Below are positions 1 through 8,961 of a stretch of DNA of 64,000 nucleotides, piece by piece. The translations under genes were made by a program, and so were the position numbers. How positions within the stretch are numbered: position 1 is the first letter of the stretch; every line of letters begins with the position of its first letter. The DNA lies in contig ONWA01000001.1 of NCBI GenBank assembly GCA_900321425.1, positions 62,001-126,000 of the forward strand, in the 5' to 3' direction. This DNA is from an uncultured Prevotellaceae bacterium (lineage in GTDB: Bacteria; Bacteroidota; Bacteroidia; Bacteroidales; Bacteroidaceae). The notes beneath the pieces are model-generated. The model was given only the letters and a program-made list of their open reading frames with translations, had not been told where the DNA came from and ran no database searches.

Positions 1-432
1 GATATTCATGTCTTTGACGAGAAAGTCAGCAATGCGGATAATTTCCAAAAGCAACGTATGCGCTGGATGACGGCACAGGTTCAAAGTCTGCTCCACCAGC
101 TCCCTAAGATTCCCAATGCGATGATTCATGGAAACATCAATTTTGTAGACAAGACCATTCAACAGGCACTTATCCCACGTTCCATCCTCATCGTCATGCT
201 GATAGCCATCAGCACCCTGATGACTTTGACGGTTCCCACATGGGCCGCCAAATGGTGGGTATTGTTTGGCGTACTTGTCGTCTCTTTATTGATTACCATT
301 CCAGCTCCCCTACGTCTTCGTTCATTGGGTAAGGTGTTCACCATACCTGGACTGGTATTGAGAATGCTACAGAATCTGTTGCACATCGACCATAAGAATA
401 CCGACTTCATCCATACGGAGCATGGGAAATAG
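1..432 (+). CDS. Family 2 glycosyltransferase, C-terminal end (cut by window edge)
   Basis: The frame is open from base 1 and encodes 143 residues to the stop, so the start lies outside the window. Residues 18-22 read QRMRW, which fits the QxxRW motif of processive, membrane-bound family 2 glycosyltransferases. Two hydrophobic segments follow (about residues 60-77 and 86-102), as expected for the C-terminal membrane anchor of these enzymes. It probably adds sugars at the inner membrane to an exported polysaccharide. The flippase gene starts 36 bases downstream on the same strand, which supports a shared polysaccharide operon. The catalytic Asp motifs are not visible, so the exact family is inferred. 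Confidence 0.7.
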   Translation, partial: DIHVFDEKVSNADNFQKQRMRWMTAQVQSLLHQLPKIPNAMIHGNINFVDKTIQQALIPRSILIVMLIAISTLMTLTVPTWAAKWWVLFGVLVVSLLITIPAPLRLRSLGKVFTIPGLVLRMLQNLLHIDHKNTDFIHTEHGK

Positions 433-468
433 ATCCAATTAATAAGGAAATCATCAAGCGAGAAGATT

Positions 469-2010
469 ATGGCAGTTTCACGCACCCGAAGGACCATACA
501 GAACTCCAAGGTATCACTCATCCTCTTTGTGATACAGATTCTTGTGGGTTTTTATTCAAGAAAAATTTTTCTTGAATATTTGGGCGATGAGGTTATTGGT
601 CTGAACACAACGCTGGGTAATATTCTCAGCTTTCTAAATCTGTCAGAGTTGGGTATTGGCATGGCCATGGCGACATCCCTCTATAAGCCTATTCACGACA
701 ACAATCATGAAACCATTGTAGAAATTCTCAGCGTACAAGGCATACTCTATAAAAGGATTGCATGGCTGCTCTGTGGCATGAGTATCCCTATACTCATTGC
801 AATGCCATATATCTTTCCTTCAACAGAGTGCAGCATTGTCTACGCATACGTGGCCTACCTTGTTTTCCTGAGCGGATCTATTTTCAGTTATCTTTGGAAT
901 TACCGTCAGGTATTGATTCAGGCAGACCAGAAAAATTTCAAACTCATGCCATGGATTCATGGTGTACGTTATTCAAAGATATTTCTGCAGATTGCTTTGC
1001 TCATGTTTACTCCCTTAGGCATTTGGGGATGGATTGGTGCAGAGTTGGCAGGAGGCATCGTAACGGTATTTGCCATTAATCATGTGATACGGAAGGAGTA
1101 CCCCTGGCTCCGTCCATCCGAGGAGTCTGCAAAGTTACTTTTGCCGAGATACAAAAGCCTCATGACAAAAGTCAAACAGTTGTTTGCTCATAAGATTGGA
1201 ACATTTGTCCTTCACCAGACATCTCCACTGATTATCTACGCTTTTGTTTCTCTGGAAACAGTGACCTACTATGGTAATTATATGATGCTCATCGGTTATT
1301 GTATGACACTTATGAACGTCATCTTTGGAGGTATCAGTGCCTCTATAGGAAACCTGATAGCCGACAACAACAAAAATCACACCATGGAAGTATTCTGGGA
1401 ACTGTTTACTTCGCGTGTATGGATAGCTGGAATAGCTTGTTTTGGAGTATACATTTTTGTAGGGCCATTTATTTCAATCTGGTTAGGAAGCCGTTATGTT
1501 TTTGGCGAAAGCACATTATTATTATTAATATTGTATATGTACATTCATATCTCACGAACAGTCATTGAATCATTTAAAGATGCCTATCAGCTCTTTGCCG
1601 ACGTATGGTCACCCATCGCGGAATCTTGTCTGAACTTAGGCTGCTCCATTCTTTTTGGCTATTTGTGGGGACTCAACGGTGTGCTTATGGGTGTCAACCT
1701 TAGCCTTATCATCATCATCTTACTGTGGAAGCCCTATTATACCTTCCGCCACGGTCTTAAATCTCCAGTTCTCCCCTATTATATGCAGTATGCTTTCCAT
1801 ACTGGAGTATTGATTGTAGGAGCTTTGGTAGCCAAGTGGATGATGGCACAATTCCAATACGAGCATAGCGATCTCATCACCTTGGTCTTCGTCCTTCTAC
1901 TGGGCATGACGGTCTTCATCATCATAACTTATGCGATTTTGATGCTCAGCACGAAAGGTATGCGTATGTTCACCATCAGAATCAAAAACATATTGTTGCG
2001 AAGGATATGA
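469..2010 (+). CDS. Polysaccharide flippase (Wzx/MATE-like, MurJ/PST fold)
   Basis: This 513-residue protein has about a dozen hydrophobic segments along its whole length and the usual size of oligosaccharide flippases. The N-terminus (LFVIQILVGFYSRKIFLEYLG) and the following glycine-rich helix resemble Bacteroidales PST-type transporters. Its predicted role is to move undecaprenyl-linked repeat units across the inner membrane. Its stop overlaps the start of the next glycosyltransferase in an ATGA, showing translational coupling. It is the only flippase seen in the window. No polymerase (Wzy-like) gene is visible nearby, so that partner would lie outside. Confidence 0.85.
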   Translation: MAVSRTRRTIQNSKVSLILFVIQILVGFYSRKIFLEYLGDEVIGLNTTLGNILSFLNLSELGIGMAMATSLYKPIHDNNHETIVEILSVQGILYKRIAWLLCGMSIPILIAMPYIFPSTECSIVYAYVAYLVFLSGSIFSYLWNYRQVLIQADQKNFKLMPWIHGVRYSKIFLQIALLMFTPLGIWGWIGAELAGGIVTVFAINHVIRKEYPWLRPSEESAKLLLPRYKSLMTKVKQLFAHKIGTFVLHQTSPLIIYAFVSLETVTYYGNYMMLIGYCMTLMNVIFGGISASIGNLIADNNKNHTMEVFWELFTSRVWIAGIACFGVYIFVGPFISIWLGSRYVFGESTLLLLILYMYIHISRTVIESFKDAYQLFADVWSPIAESCLNLGCSILFGYLWGLNGVLMGVNLSLIIIILLWKPYYTFRHGLKSPVLPYYMQYAFHTGVLIVGALVAKWMMAQFQYEHSDLITLVFVLLLGMTVFIIITYAILMLSTKGMRMFTIRIKNILLRRI

Positions 2011-2999
2011 AAGTAAGCATTATTATTCCAGTATATAATGTCGCTAAGTACATTAAAAGATGTCTTCAGTCTGTCGTAGACCAGACCTATCAAGACATGG
2101 AGTGCATATTAGTGGACGATTGTGGAAACGATAATAGCATCGAACTCGCAAAAGAATTCATCAAAGAATACCATGGGACTATTGCGTTCAAGTTCCTACG
2201 CCATGAGCATAACAAAGGACAATCAGCAGCAAGAAACACCGCTCTACGGCATTCCCAAGGTGATTATGTATTCTTTCTGGATAGTGATGATGCGATACCC
2301 TCTGACAGCATAGCTATGCTAATGGCTTTAGCCACAAGATACCCTCAAGCAGACTTCATACAAGGCAACCTGCTTGATGAAACAGGGCGTATCAGCAAAT
2401 TGGGTTGGAGAATCACCCTACCTGAATACTGTAACGACCACGACGACTTGGAAAAATATATGCTTTTTGTTGTTGTCTACAGCGCATGGAATAAAGTAAT
2501 CAAAACCTCATTCCTCATTAAGAACAACCTGTTTTTCCCAGAAGGTATCATACATGAAGATCTATATTGGACTTTTTTCCTGGCCAAATACGCAAAAGCT
2601 GTCGGATTTGTAAATCAAGGCACATACATCTATTATATCAACGACAACAGTACAATTACCAATTTATCCAGAGAGGCAAGAATCAAGAGATATTCTTCAC
2701 GTTTGGTTGCTTCTGAAGCATTCTGTGCCGACTTAGACAAAGAGCAACAGGCATCCAGACGCCAACGACTTTTTGTTGCTGGCAATCTGACAAGTGCCAT
2801 GATTGAAGTGGCAGCTCTTCATTCACTTCATCATTGGTGCATCTTCTGGCGACATATTCTTAAACTCTATTATAATCACTCAAGACTAACCATTTGGCAA
2901 CATCTTCTTTTTCTTTTTATGATGCCCCCTCTCTGTTTCCCTATTGGTATCAAAGGATGGTATTGGAGATTACAACGCTATATCGTTAACAACATCTAG
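2007..2999 (+). CDS. Family 2 glycosyltransferase (GT-A fold)
   Basis: This 330-residue protein begins with the GT-A nucleotide-binding strand (VSIIIPVYNVAKYIKRCLQS). An acidic motif DDCGNDNS lies near residue 38 and the metal-binding LDSDDA near residue 92. A downstream HEDLYWTFFL block near residue 183 is typical of Bacteroidales capsule glycosyltransferases. It overlaps the flippase gene by four bases (ATGA) and so belongs to the same operon. The C-terminal 60 residues are hydrophobic and aromatic, suggesting membrane association. The sugar and acceptor cannot be read from sequence. Confidence 0.88.
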   Translation: MKVSIIIPVYNVAKYIKRCLQSVVDQTYQDMECILVDDCGNDNSIELAKEFIKEYHGTIAFKFLRHEHNKGQSAARNTALRHSQGDYVFFLDSDDAIPSDSIAMLMALATRYPQADFIQGNLLDETGRISKLGWRITLPEYCNDHDDLEKYMLFVVVYSAWNKVIKTSFLIKNNLFFPEGIIHEDLYWTFFLAKYAKAVGFVNQGTYIYYINDNSTITNLSREARIKRYSSRLVASEAFCADLDKEQQASRRQRLFVAGNLTSAMIEVAALHSLHHWCIFWRHILKLYYNHSRLTIWQHLLFLFMMPPLCFPIGIKGWYWRLQRYIVNNI

Positions 3000-3271
3000 T
3001 CTATACTCGCTAGAAACGCAACCTCAACCAATACGTGATGCTGTCTATGCGGCGATATCTCTTGAGAGGTATATCCATATAATGTTTTTACAACAAAATA
3101 TTATTATAGTGATCAATATTGCCTCTTTTCCTACTATTATTTGTACCTGCATCGTTGAAGCCAAGGCATCAGTATGTTCTACCTCATACCCTACAAAGGA
3201 AGAGCTCCTATTTATCCAGTACGCAGTCCCAATGGAACAAGGATATAACAAGGGAGTTGCTCCTATACATA

Positions 3272-3354
3272 TCCGGTATATGTCCGATACTTGTCCGGTA
3301 GATGTTCGGTATATAAGCGGACAAATACCGAACATCTACCGGACTAGTACCGGA
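3272..3354. repeat. Iterated 11-base units in head-to-head orientation forming a long hairpin
   Basis: Four forward 11-base units (TCCGGTATATG, TCCGATACTTG, TCCGGTAGATG, TTCGGTATATA) are followed after six bases by three units in reverse orientation. The core contains a perfect 19-base inverted repeat, 3293-3311 against 3326-3344, with a 14-base loop. The whole can fold into a long imperfect stem. It could act as a terminator for the upstream operon, or be an interspersed palindromic element. There is no U-run directly after the stem. Confidence 0.8.
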
Positions 3355-3585
3355 CAACAATAGGAGGAACATTAAGGCTACACATGGGCTATAATATGGA
3401 TAGAGTAGTCAGATTAGAGATCTTTTGGAAAGTAATGATATGATATTTATAAATATATGTATCATTAATAGGAGATAAGAGCAATGAAGAAAAAAGACTA
3501 CTATTACTAGCACATATTGCAAATGCATTCCGTTAAATAACATCAAAAAGAAAGCCGCAAGCATCTTTATTACATCTATAATTAT

Positions 3586-3593
3586 TATATTTG
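3586..3593 (+). promoter_or_regulatory. TAnnTTTG promoter for the DUF6625 gene
   Basis: TATATTTG matches the Bacteroidota -7 consensus and lies 21 bases before the ATG at 3615. No clear -33 TTTG is seen at the usual distance. Confidence 0.6.
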
Positions 3594-3614
3594 CAATAAA
3601 ACATCAAAAGGTCC

Positions 3615-4532
3615 ATGAAATCTATCGTCATCATATTCCCCTATTTTGGCATCTTACCTGCACAATACAAGATGTGGCATGCCTCTGCATTAAAGAACCC
3701 GACAGTTGACTTCATGTTCTTTACCGATGCTGACGTAAAACCTGCAAAAAACATTATTGTCAACAAAATGCTGTTCTCAGACTTCCAGCATTTGGCCCAG
3801 AAAGCCTTTGATTTCCCGATTGTACTTGATCGCCCCTACAAACTTTGTGAATACAAGCAGGCTTATGGTTATATCTTACAGGACTATATTAAGGGCTATG
3901 ACTTTTGGGGATTTGGTGACCTTGATCTTGTCTATGGCGACATCCGCTCATTTATTACAGAAGAGGTGCTGACCCACAAATTCTTATTAGGTTGGGGGCA
4001 TCTTACTCTCCTTCATAACGATGAAGAAACGAACAAATACTTTATGGAGAAGGTAGATGGCTATCAGTATTACAAGGACGCCTTTAGTACGAGCAAAATA
4101 ACCTTCTTCGATGAATATGGCTACAACGGCTGCAGTGACAAGTGGCGTGATTGTCGACCTGAATACTGTTGGTTAGAATGGCCTTTTGACAATGCGTCCA
4201 AGCCTAAACAGAGCTACCACTTCAACAGTTTGACCAGAGGATGGCAACAAGTCATCTTTGAGCATATTGACAACAAGTTGTATATGATACGCTTCAATCA
4301 TGGAAGATTGGAAAAGAAAGAGTCTCTTTATGCCCACTTCCAACATCGAGGTTTCATGAAAGACAAGGTAACCGACTACAGCCACTTCCTTGTTACACCC
4401 AATGCTATTATCAACTATCCGAAGGTTCTCGTAAGTCTACAACTCCGCTGGCTCTGTCGCAACCGCTCACTGATGACGAGATACTACCAATGGAAAGATC
4501 GTATCATTTGGAAATTAAATATAAAAAAGTAA
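3615..4532 (+). CDS. DUF6625 family protein, probable glycosyltransferase
   Basis: This 305-residue protein begins with KSIVIIFPYFG and carries DFWGFGDLDLVYGD near residue 97. That block holds an Asp-rich DLD motif like the metal-binding DxD of GT-A enzymes. The combination is what I recognise as the DUF6625 family of polysaccharide loci. It has its own TAnnTTTG promoter after a long gap and is followed one base later by a GT4 gene, so the two form an operon. There is no signal peptide, so it should act in the cytoplasm. The glycosyltransferase role is inferred from the family and its neighbours. Confidence 0.75.
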   Translation: MKSIVIIFPYFGILPAQYKMWHASALKNPTVDFMFFTDADVKPAKNIIVNKMLFSDFQHLAQKAFDFPIVLDRPYKLCEYKQAYGYILQDYIKGYDFWGFGDLDLVYGDIRSFITEEVLTHKFLLGWGHLTLLHNDEETNKYFMEKVDGYQYYKDAFSTSKITFFDEYGYNGCSDKWRDCRPEYCWLEWPFDNASKPKQSYHFNSLTRGWQQVIFEHIDNKLYMIRFNHGRLEKKESLYAHFQHRGFMKDKVTDYSHFLVTPNAIINYPKVLVSLQLRWLCRNRSLMTRYYQWKDRIIWKLNIKK

Positions 4533-4533
4533 G

Positions 4534-5712
4534 ATGAAACTAGCCATTCTGACATGTGGTATGCTGCCCATTCCTGCTGTACAAGGTGGAGCCGTAGAGA
4601 ATCTAATAGATTTCTATTTGGAATACAATAACCACAAGAAACTCCACGATATTACCGTATTCAGCCCTTGGAATGCTAAAGTGGAAATACATCCTGCATT
4701 GGTTTCTGAAGTCAATCACTACGTCTATATTGACACGACAAGTCTAAAGGCCAGAATAATAAGAAAAATTTATCAGTACATACATTTCTCTTCAGACTAC
4801 TACAACTACTTTATTGAATACTATTTTGAAAAAGTATACAGACGACTGAAGAAAGCAAACTATGACTATATCATTTTAGAAAATTGCCCTGGCTACGCAT
4901 ATAAGCTCAGCCAAAGAGGATATAAAAATCTCATATTGCACCTCCATAATGAATTGCTTCACTCCAATTCTAAATATCACGATATTATATTTAACAGTTT
5001 GACAAAAGTAATTACAGTCTCCGAATATATCAAAGAACGTGTTGCCTCCATATCCCCCAGTAACAAGATACAGACAGTCTTCAATGGTATTGACATTCCT
5101 CGTTTCTCAACAGTAGAGAGTACTAGTGTCAGTCGTCAAAGTATAGGCTTTTCCGAGAACGATTTTGTCATCGTATATAGTGGGCGCATCAACAAAGAGA
5201 AAGGAGTGTCTGAACTAATAGATGCCATGCTCCTACTCAGAGATTTTCCTCATATCAAACTCATGATTCTGGGTAGCAGCTTCTTTAATAACGTCACTGA
5301 TAAAGATACGTTTGTCAATAGTCTGAAGAGCAAGTCCGAAGAAATCAAAGACAAGATAGTTTTTACAGGATTTATCCCATACGACGAAGTCCCCAACTAT
5401 TTGCATATAGCCGACATTGCCGTGCTTCCTTCCATGTGGGAAGAGCCATTCGGTCTCACCCTTGTGGAAGCTATGGCAGCAGGTCTACCTCTGATAACGA
5501 CACAAAGTGGGGGCATCCCTGAAATCTGCGAGGGGGTTGCTACGATTGTTGATAGGAAAGACATTGTCAATAACCTCAAAAATGCTATTACTGATCTCTA
5601 CAACCATCCAGATAAATGCCAACAGATGGCTATTGCATCTCAGAAACGTGCTCAACTGTTCAGTAAAGAGACATTTGCGCAAAATTTCTTTGATATTTTG
5701 AAGAATCTTTAG
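4534..5712 (+). CDS. GT4 family glycosyltransferase
   Basis: This 392-residue GT-B enzyme has an N-terminal acceptor-binding half (GMLPIPAVQGGAVENL) and a C-terminal GT4 half. The latter starts near residue 200 with VYSGRINKEKGV and has the donor-site motif EEPFGLTLVEAMAAGLP near residue 300 (the E-x7-E signature). It lies one base after the DUF6625 gene. Its stop codon overlaps the stop of the convergent TupA-like gene in the tetramer TTAG at 5709-5712. A retaining transfer from an NDP-sugar is expected. The sugar is unknown. Confidence 0.9.
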   Translation: MKLAILTCGMLPIPAVQGGAVENLIDFYLEYNNHKKLHDITVFSPWNAKVEIHPALVSEVNHYVYIDTTSLKARIIRKIYQYIHFSSDYYNYFIEYYFEKVYRRLKKANYDYIILENCPGYAYKLSQRGYKNLILHLHNELLHSNSKYHDIIFNSLTKVITVSEYIKERVASISPSNKIQTVFNGIDIPRFSTVESTSVSRQSIGFSENDFVIVYSGRINKEKGVSELIDAMLLLRDFPHIKLMILGSSFFNNVTDKDTFVNSLKSKSEEIKDKIVFTGFIPYDEVPNYLHIADIAVLPSMWEEPFGLTLVEAMAAGLPLITTQSGGIPEICEGVATIVDRKDIVNNLKNAITDLYNHPDKCQQMAIASQKRAQLFSKETFAQNFFDILKNL

Positions 5713-6695
5713 TGAATTTCAGGTAATTGTATCCTGTCGCCTATCATTCTCTGGAACTCCATTGTGAAATGGTTGTTCATGCCTGAGAAGGCAAAGAACG
5801 TCATCTCGCCAAAATAGATTTTTCCCTTCACGTTATAGAGGTCTACCCTTACCTGAGGAAATCCTACAGCTATCTTCTCAGCAATGGCAATCATCTTTTC
5901 CAGATTTTCAGGTCGTGGAACAGCTTTGTATCCCACGCCTGGATCTGCCAGATATTGACGCATGGGTGTCCAAGTATGAATATCAAACAGGTCATAAACC
6001 GTCTTATGTCCTCCACTGCCACTTTCCAGACTACGATCATAACAGACCATATCGTACTGCGCCTTGCCGTCAATACATCTTATCTTGTGATCAACTGTTG
6101 TTTCTGACGAAAACTCGGAAGTATTGTCCATCTCTATCAAACTTTCGGCCATCAACCGAGGCTTTATCAAGGTGTAGTGAGGTTCGCACGATTCATAGCC
6201 ATAGCGTTTAGATACACACTTACCCAAGAAATCAAGTACTGCTTTCTTATCCATCTTACTCTTATCTCGGATAATGACAGTACTTCCACAGTCATGGGTA
6301 CATTTCAACACGAACTTATCGGGAAGTTTATCAAAATCAATATCCTCCACACGATCCCATACACCATAGCACGTTGTAAGGATGTCTTTCAATCCAAGTG
6401 ACTCAATATGTTTACGCACCTCATATTTATCCGTATACTCAGTCCACTTCGATGTATCCGTCATTACTTCCATCCATGTCACCTTTTCATTCAGTGTCCG
6501 TGGGTTCTTCCAAGGAAATTTTCTCCTGTAGAAGCGGTTCCACTTCATCTCAATAGCCTTTTTGGGGTTATTGTCAATGAGATATCTCCACTTCTCCGTA
6601 CCTTCTATGTATTTGATGAAATACAATGCTTTCAACGTTCTGACAGGGTGCAATACTGACCAGAGTCGCATTTTGAATTTATAACTAAGAGCCAT
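5709..6695 (-). CDS. TupA-like ATP-grasp protein of polysaccharide synthesis
   Basis: This 328-residue protein matches the TupA-like ATP-grasp family. It has a W-rich N-terminus with NPRTLNEKVTWME near residue 82, a KFVLKCTHDCGS motif near 127 as the ATP-grasp nucleotide-binding strand, and GKIYFGEMTFF near residue 292 carrying the acidic metal-binding position. In TupA itself the fold makes a polyglutamate part of teichuronopeptide. In Bacteroidales capsule loci the family is thought to attach amino-acid-like groups to sugars, which is an inference here. It is a single gene read against its neighbours, convergent with the GT4 gene by a four-base overlap. Confidence 0.82.
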   Translation of the reverse strand: MALSYKFKMRLWSVLHPVRTLKALYFIKYIEGTEKWRYLIDNNPKKAIEMKWNRFYRRKFPWKNPRTLNEKVTWMEVMTDTSKWTEYTDKYEVRKHIESLGLKDILTTCYGVWDRVEDIDFDKLPDKFVLKCTHDCGSTVIIRDKSKMDKKAVLDFLGKCVSKRYGYESCEPHYTLIKPRLMAESLIEMDNTSEFSSETTVDHKIRCIDGKAQYDMVCYDRSLESGSGGHKTVYDLFDIHTWTPMRQYLADPGVGYKAVPRPENLEKMIAIAEKIAVGFPQVRVDLYNVKGKIYFGEMTFFAFSGMNNHFTMEFQRMIGDRIQLPEIH

Positions 6696-6764
6696 TTTAA
6701 TGCTTTGAATGATGATATTAACTTGTATCCAATTGCAAAGATAAAGGAAATTTCTGACAAATGC

Positions 6765-6795
6765 TTTGATGATTAAAAGAAAAATGGTATTTTTG
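6765..6795 (+). promoter_or_regulatory. Canonical promoter TTTG-N19-TAnnTTTG for the GT2 gene at 6813
   Basis: TTTG at 6765-6768 and TATTTTTG at 6788-6795 are separated by exactly 19 bases. The start codon lies 17 bases after the -7 box. Confidence 0.75.
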
Positions 6796-6812
6796 CAAGG
6801 AAATACAATAAG

Positions 6813-7715
6813 ATGGTCAAAGTCAGCGTCATATTACCTATATATAATGTCGCTCCATATTTGGAAGAGGCATTCGAATCCATATTAGCTCAAACGCTCA
6901 ATGATATTGAGATTATTGCCGTCAACGATGGCTCCACAGATGACAGTCAGCAATGGATTGACCATTATGCCAATCAAGATCATAGAATCATTGCTATCCA
7001 ACAGAAAAACCAAGGTCTTTCAGGAGCTAGGAATACTGCTCTTCAGTATGCAACAGGCGAATATATCTATATGATGGATTCTGATGACATCCTGAGTCAA
7101 CCAAATGCATTGGAAATATGTTACAATTATGCTCAAAAGAACCAGGCTGATGTTGTTTTCTTTGACAGTGAAAGATTCTCTGATAAAGACGCAAAACGTT
7201 TACCGGATATCAGAAGGACTCATCTGATTGAAGAGAACAAACAATATAATGGTGAACACCTGCTTAATCTAATGATTGACAAGGTTGTACACAACAGTGC
7301 TGTATGGTTGTTATTTATCAACCACAGTTATTTGAATCAGCTGGGATTACGTTTTTATCCTGGCATCATCCATGAAGACGAATTATTCACCCCTATGCTT
7401 ACCTTAAGCAGTCATTCCATATATGGTTTAAGACAATCACTGATTAAGCATCGTGTAAGATCATCATCCATCATCGGTCGGCGATATACCCGACGAAACC
7501 TGAATTGCTACCTCACTGTGGCAGATGAGCTGCTTCGCTTTAGCAAAGCGCCCATCATTCACAAATTTCTTCAGTATACACTGAGCAAGGTATTCTATAC
7601 AGGTCACCTCATCCCGATGCGCCACAAACCTGCTGTCTTCTGGCGAGCAGTCCGCTCAGGATATTTGAAATATATTGGACTGAAGTCTACAATCGTCTTT
7701 TGGTTGAAATGCTAA
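6813..7715 (+). CDS. Family 2 glycosyltransferase (GT-A fold)
   Basis: This 300-residue protein has the family 2 signature: VSVILPIYNVAPYLEEAF at the start, VNDGSTDDS near residue 37, the metal-binding MDSDD near residue 90, and HEDELFTP near residue 188. It has its own consensus promoter and is not obviously in an operon. The next gene, alanine dehydrogenase, is convergent with an 8-base gap. The C-terminus has a short basic/aromatic tail. Donor and acceptor are unknown. Confidence 0.88.
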   Translation: MVKVSVILPIYNVAPYLEEAFESILAQTLNDIEIIAVNDGSTDDSQQWIDHYANQDHRIIAIQQKNQGLSGARNTALQYATGEYIYMMDSDDILSQPNALEICYNYAQKNQADVVFFDSERFSDKDAKRLPDIRRTHLIEENKQYNGEHLLNLMIDKVVHNSAVWLLFINHSYLNQLGLRFYPGIIHEDELFTPMLTLSSHSIYGLRQSLIKHRVRSSSIIGRRYTRRNLNCYLTVADELLRFSKAPIIHKFLQYTLSKVFYTGHLIPMRHKPAVFWRAVRSGYLKYIGLKSTIVFWLKC

Positions 7716-7723
7716 TTCATTTT

Positions 7724-8830
7724 CTACAATACCAACGGAGTGTAATCCAATCCCCAAACCTTGGCAACGGCTTCGTAAGTACAAGCACCGTCAACCATAT
7801 TCACACCACGAGCCAATGCCTTGTCATCATGACAAGCCTGTTGCCAACCTTTATCGGCTAATGCTAATACATAGCGAAGAGTAGCATTGGTAAGAGCGAT
7901 CGTAGAAGTATTGGGTACAGCACCAGGAATATTGGCTACAGCATAGTGGACGATACCGTCAATCGTATAGACAGGATCGCTATGTGTGGTGGGATGGGAT
8001 GTCTCAAAACAGCCTCCCTGATCAATAGCGACATCTACCAGTACAGTACCTGGCTCCATCAAGCTGAGCATATCTTTTGTAATCAGTTTTGGAGCAGCAT
8101 AACCTGGAATGAGTACAGAACCGATAACGATATCTGTGGTTGGTAATTCTTTACGGATATTATGTACCGACGAATAGAGCGTATGAACATTGGCAGGCAA
8201 CTCAGCAGCCAGCTGTTTGAGTCGTGGTAGCGAGACATCACAAATGGTTACATCAGCACCCATTCCTGCAGCAATACGGGCAGAAGCCTCGCCAACAGTT
8301 CCACCGCCCAACACCAACACATGCGCTGGTTTCACTCCAGGAACACCAGCCATCAGTTTGCCTTTTCCGCCCTGTGTCTTCTGCAGATAATAAGCACCGT
8401 TCTGGGTAGCCATACGACCAGCCACTTCACTCATCGGTATGAGAAGAGGCAGGGAATGATCGTCGCATTCTACGGTCTCATAGGCGATACAGGTGGATCC
8501 ACTCTTCAGCATGGCATGTGTCAACTCTTCCTCACAGGCAAAATGGAAGTAGGTGAATACGACCTGTCCACGACGCACCAATGCATATTCGGGAGTGATA
8601 GGTTCTTTGACCTTGACAATCATATCGGCCTCACGATAAACATCTTCAATGGTGGGTAAGATTTGAGCGCCCACCGCTTCATAGTCACCATCAACGAAAC
8701 CACTGCCCTCCCCTGCAGTATGCTGTATGAAGACCTGATGTCCTCGACGTGTCAACTCGGCCACACCCGAAGGTGTCATGCCAACTCGATTCTCGTTGTT
8801 TTTGATTTCCTTTGGGACTCCTACTTTCAT
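7724..8830 (-). CDS. ald: Alanine dehydrogenase
   Basis: The 368-residue protein is full length for alanine dehydrogenase, which reversibly oxidises L-alanine to pyruvate and ammonia with NAD. The N-terminus KVGVPKEIKNNENRVGMTP is the family signature, with the substrate-binding Arg. The Rossmann motif VLVLGGGTVGEASAR begins near residue 170. The C-terminal part (YAVANIPGAVPNTST) is also typical. It is a metabolic gene inside a glycosyltransferase region, on the opposite strand to its left neighbour, with its own promoter at 8874-8881. It could supply or drain alanine for peptidoglycan, but nothing here links it to the polysaccharide genes. Confidence 0.95.
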   Translation of the reverse strand: MKVGVPKEIKNNENRVGMTPSGVAELTRRGHQVFIQHTAGEGSGFVDGDYEAVGAQILPTIEDVYREADMIVKVKEPITPEYALVRRGQVVFTYFHFACEEELTHAMLKSGSTCIAYETVECDDHSLPLLIPMSEVAGRMATQNGAYYLQKTQGGKGKLMAGVPGVKPAHVLVLGGGTVGEASARIAAGMGADVTICDVSLPRLKQLAAELPANVHTLYSSVHNIRKELPTTDIVIGSVLIPGYAAPKLITKDMLSLMEPGTVLVDVAIDQGGCFETSHPTTHSDPVYTIDGIVHYAVANIPGAVPNTSTIALTNATLRYVLALADKGWQQACHDDKALARGVNMVDGACTYEAVAKVWGLDYTPLVL

Positions 8831-8873
8831 AGATGAAATATTTTAAGTTAAACAGAAAAGCCTATCGATGTCG

Positions 8874-8881
8874 CAAATATA
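8874..8881 (-). promoter_or_regulatory. TAnnTTTG promoter for ald
   Basis: On the minus strand TATATTTG lies 43 bases before the ald start, giving a short untranslated leader. No clear -33 box is seen. Confidence 0.6.
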
Positions 8882-8961
8882 CGATTATTTTGCGATATAG
8901 ACACGTTTTTGCTCATTTTTTTCTCTTCTCAACTTCAAAAAAAGGCAACAAGAAAGAACAA

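Larger units (their letters stand above)
3000..3614. other. 615-base intergenic gap with a hairpin-forming repeat and a promoter
   Basis: No convincing gene is seen. The short open frames on both strands here have no recognisable motif or start signal. The gap holds the iterated 11-base repeat at 3272-3354 and a TAnnTTTG promoter at 3586. The remainder is AT-rich and without visible structure. Confidence 0.6.

Noticed and set aside
3045..3335. 96-residue open frame on the minus strand in the gap before the DUF6625 gene
   Set aside because: About 20 of its codons come from the 11-base repeat, it has no recognisable domain and no promoter or ribosome site. Better read as non-coding repeat sequence.
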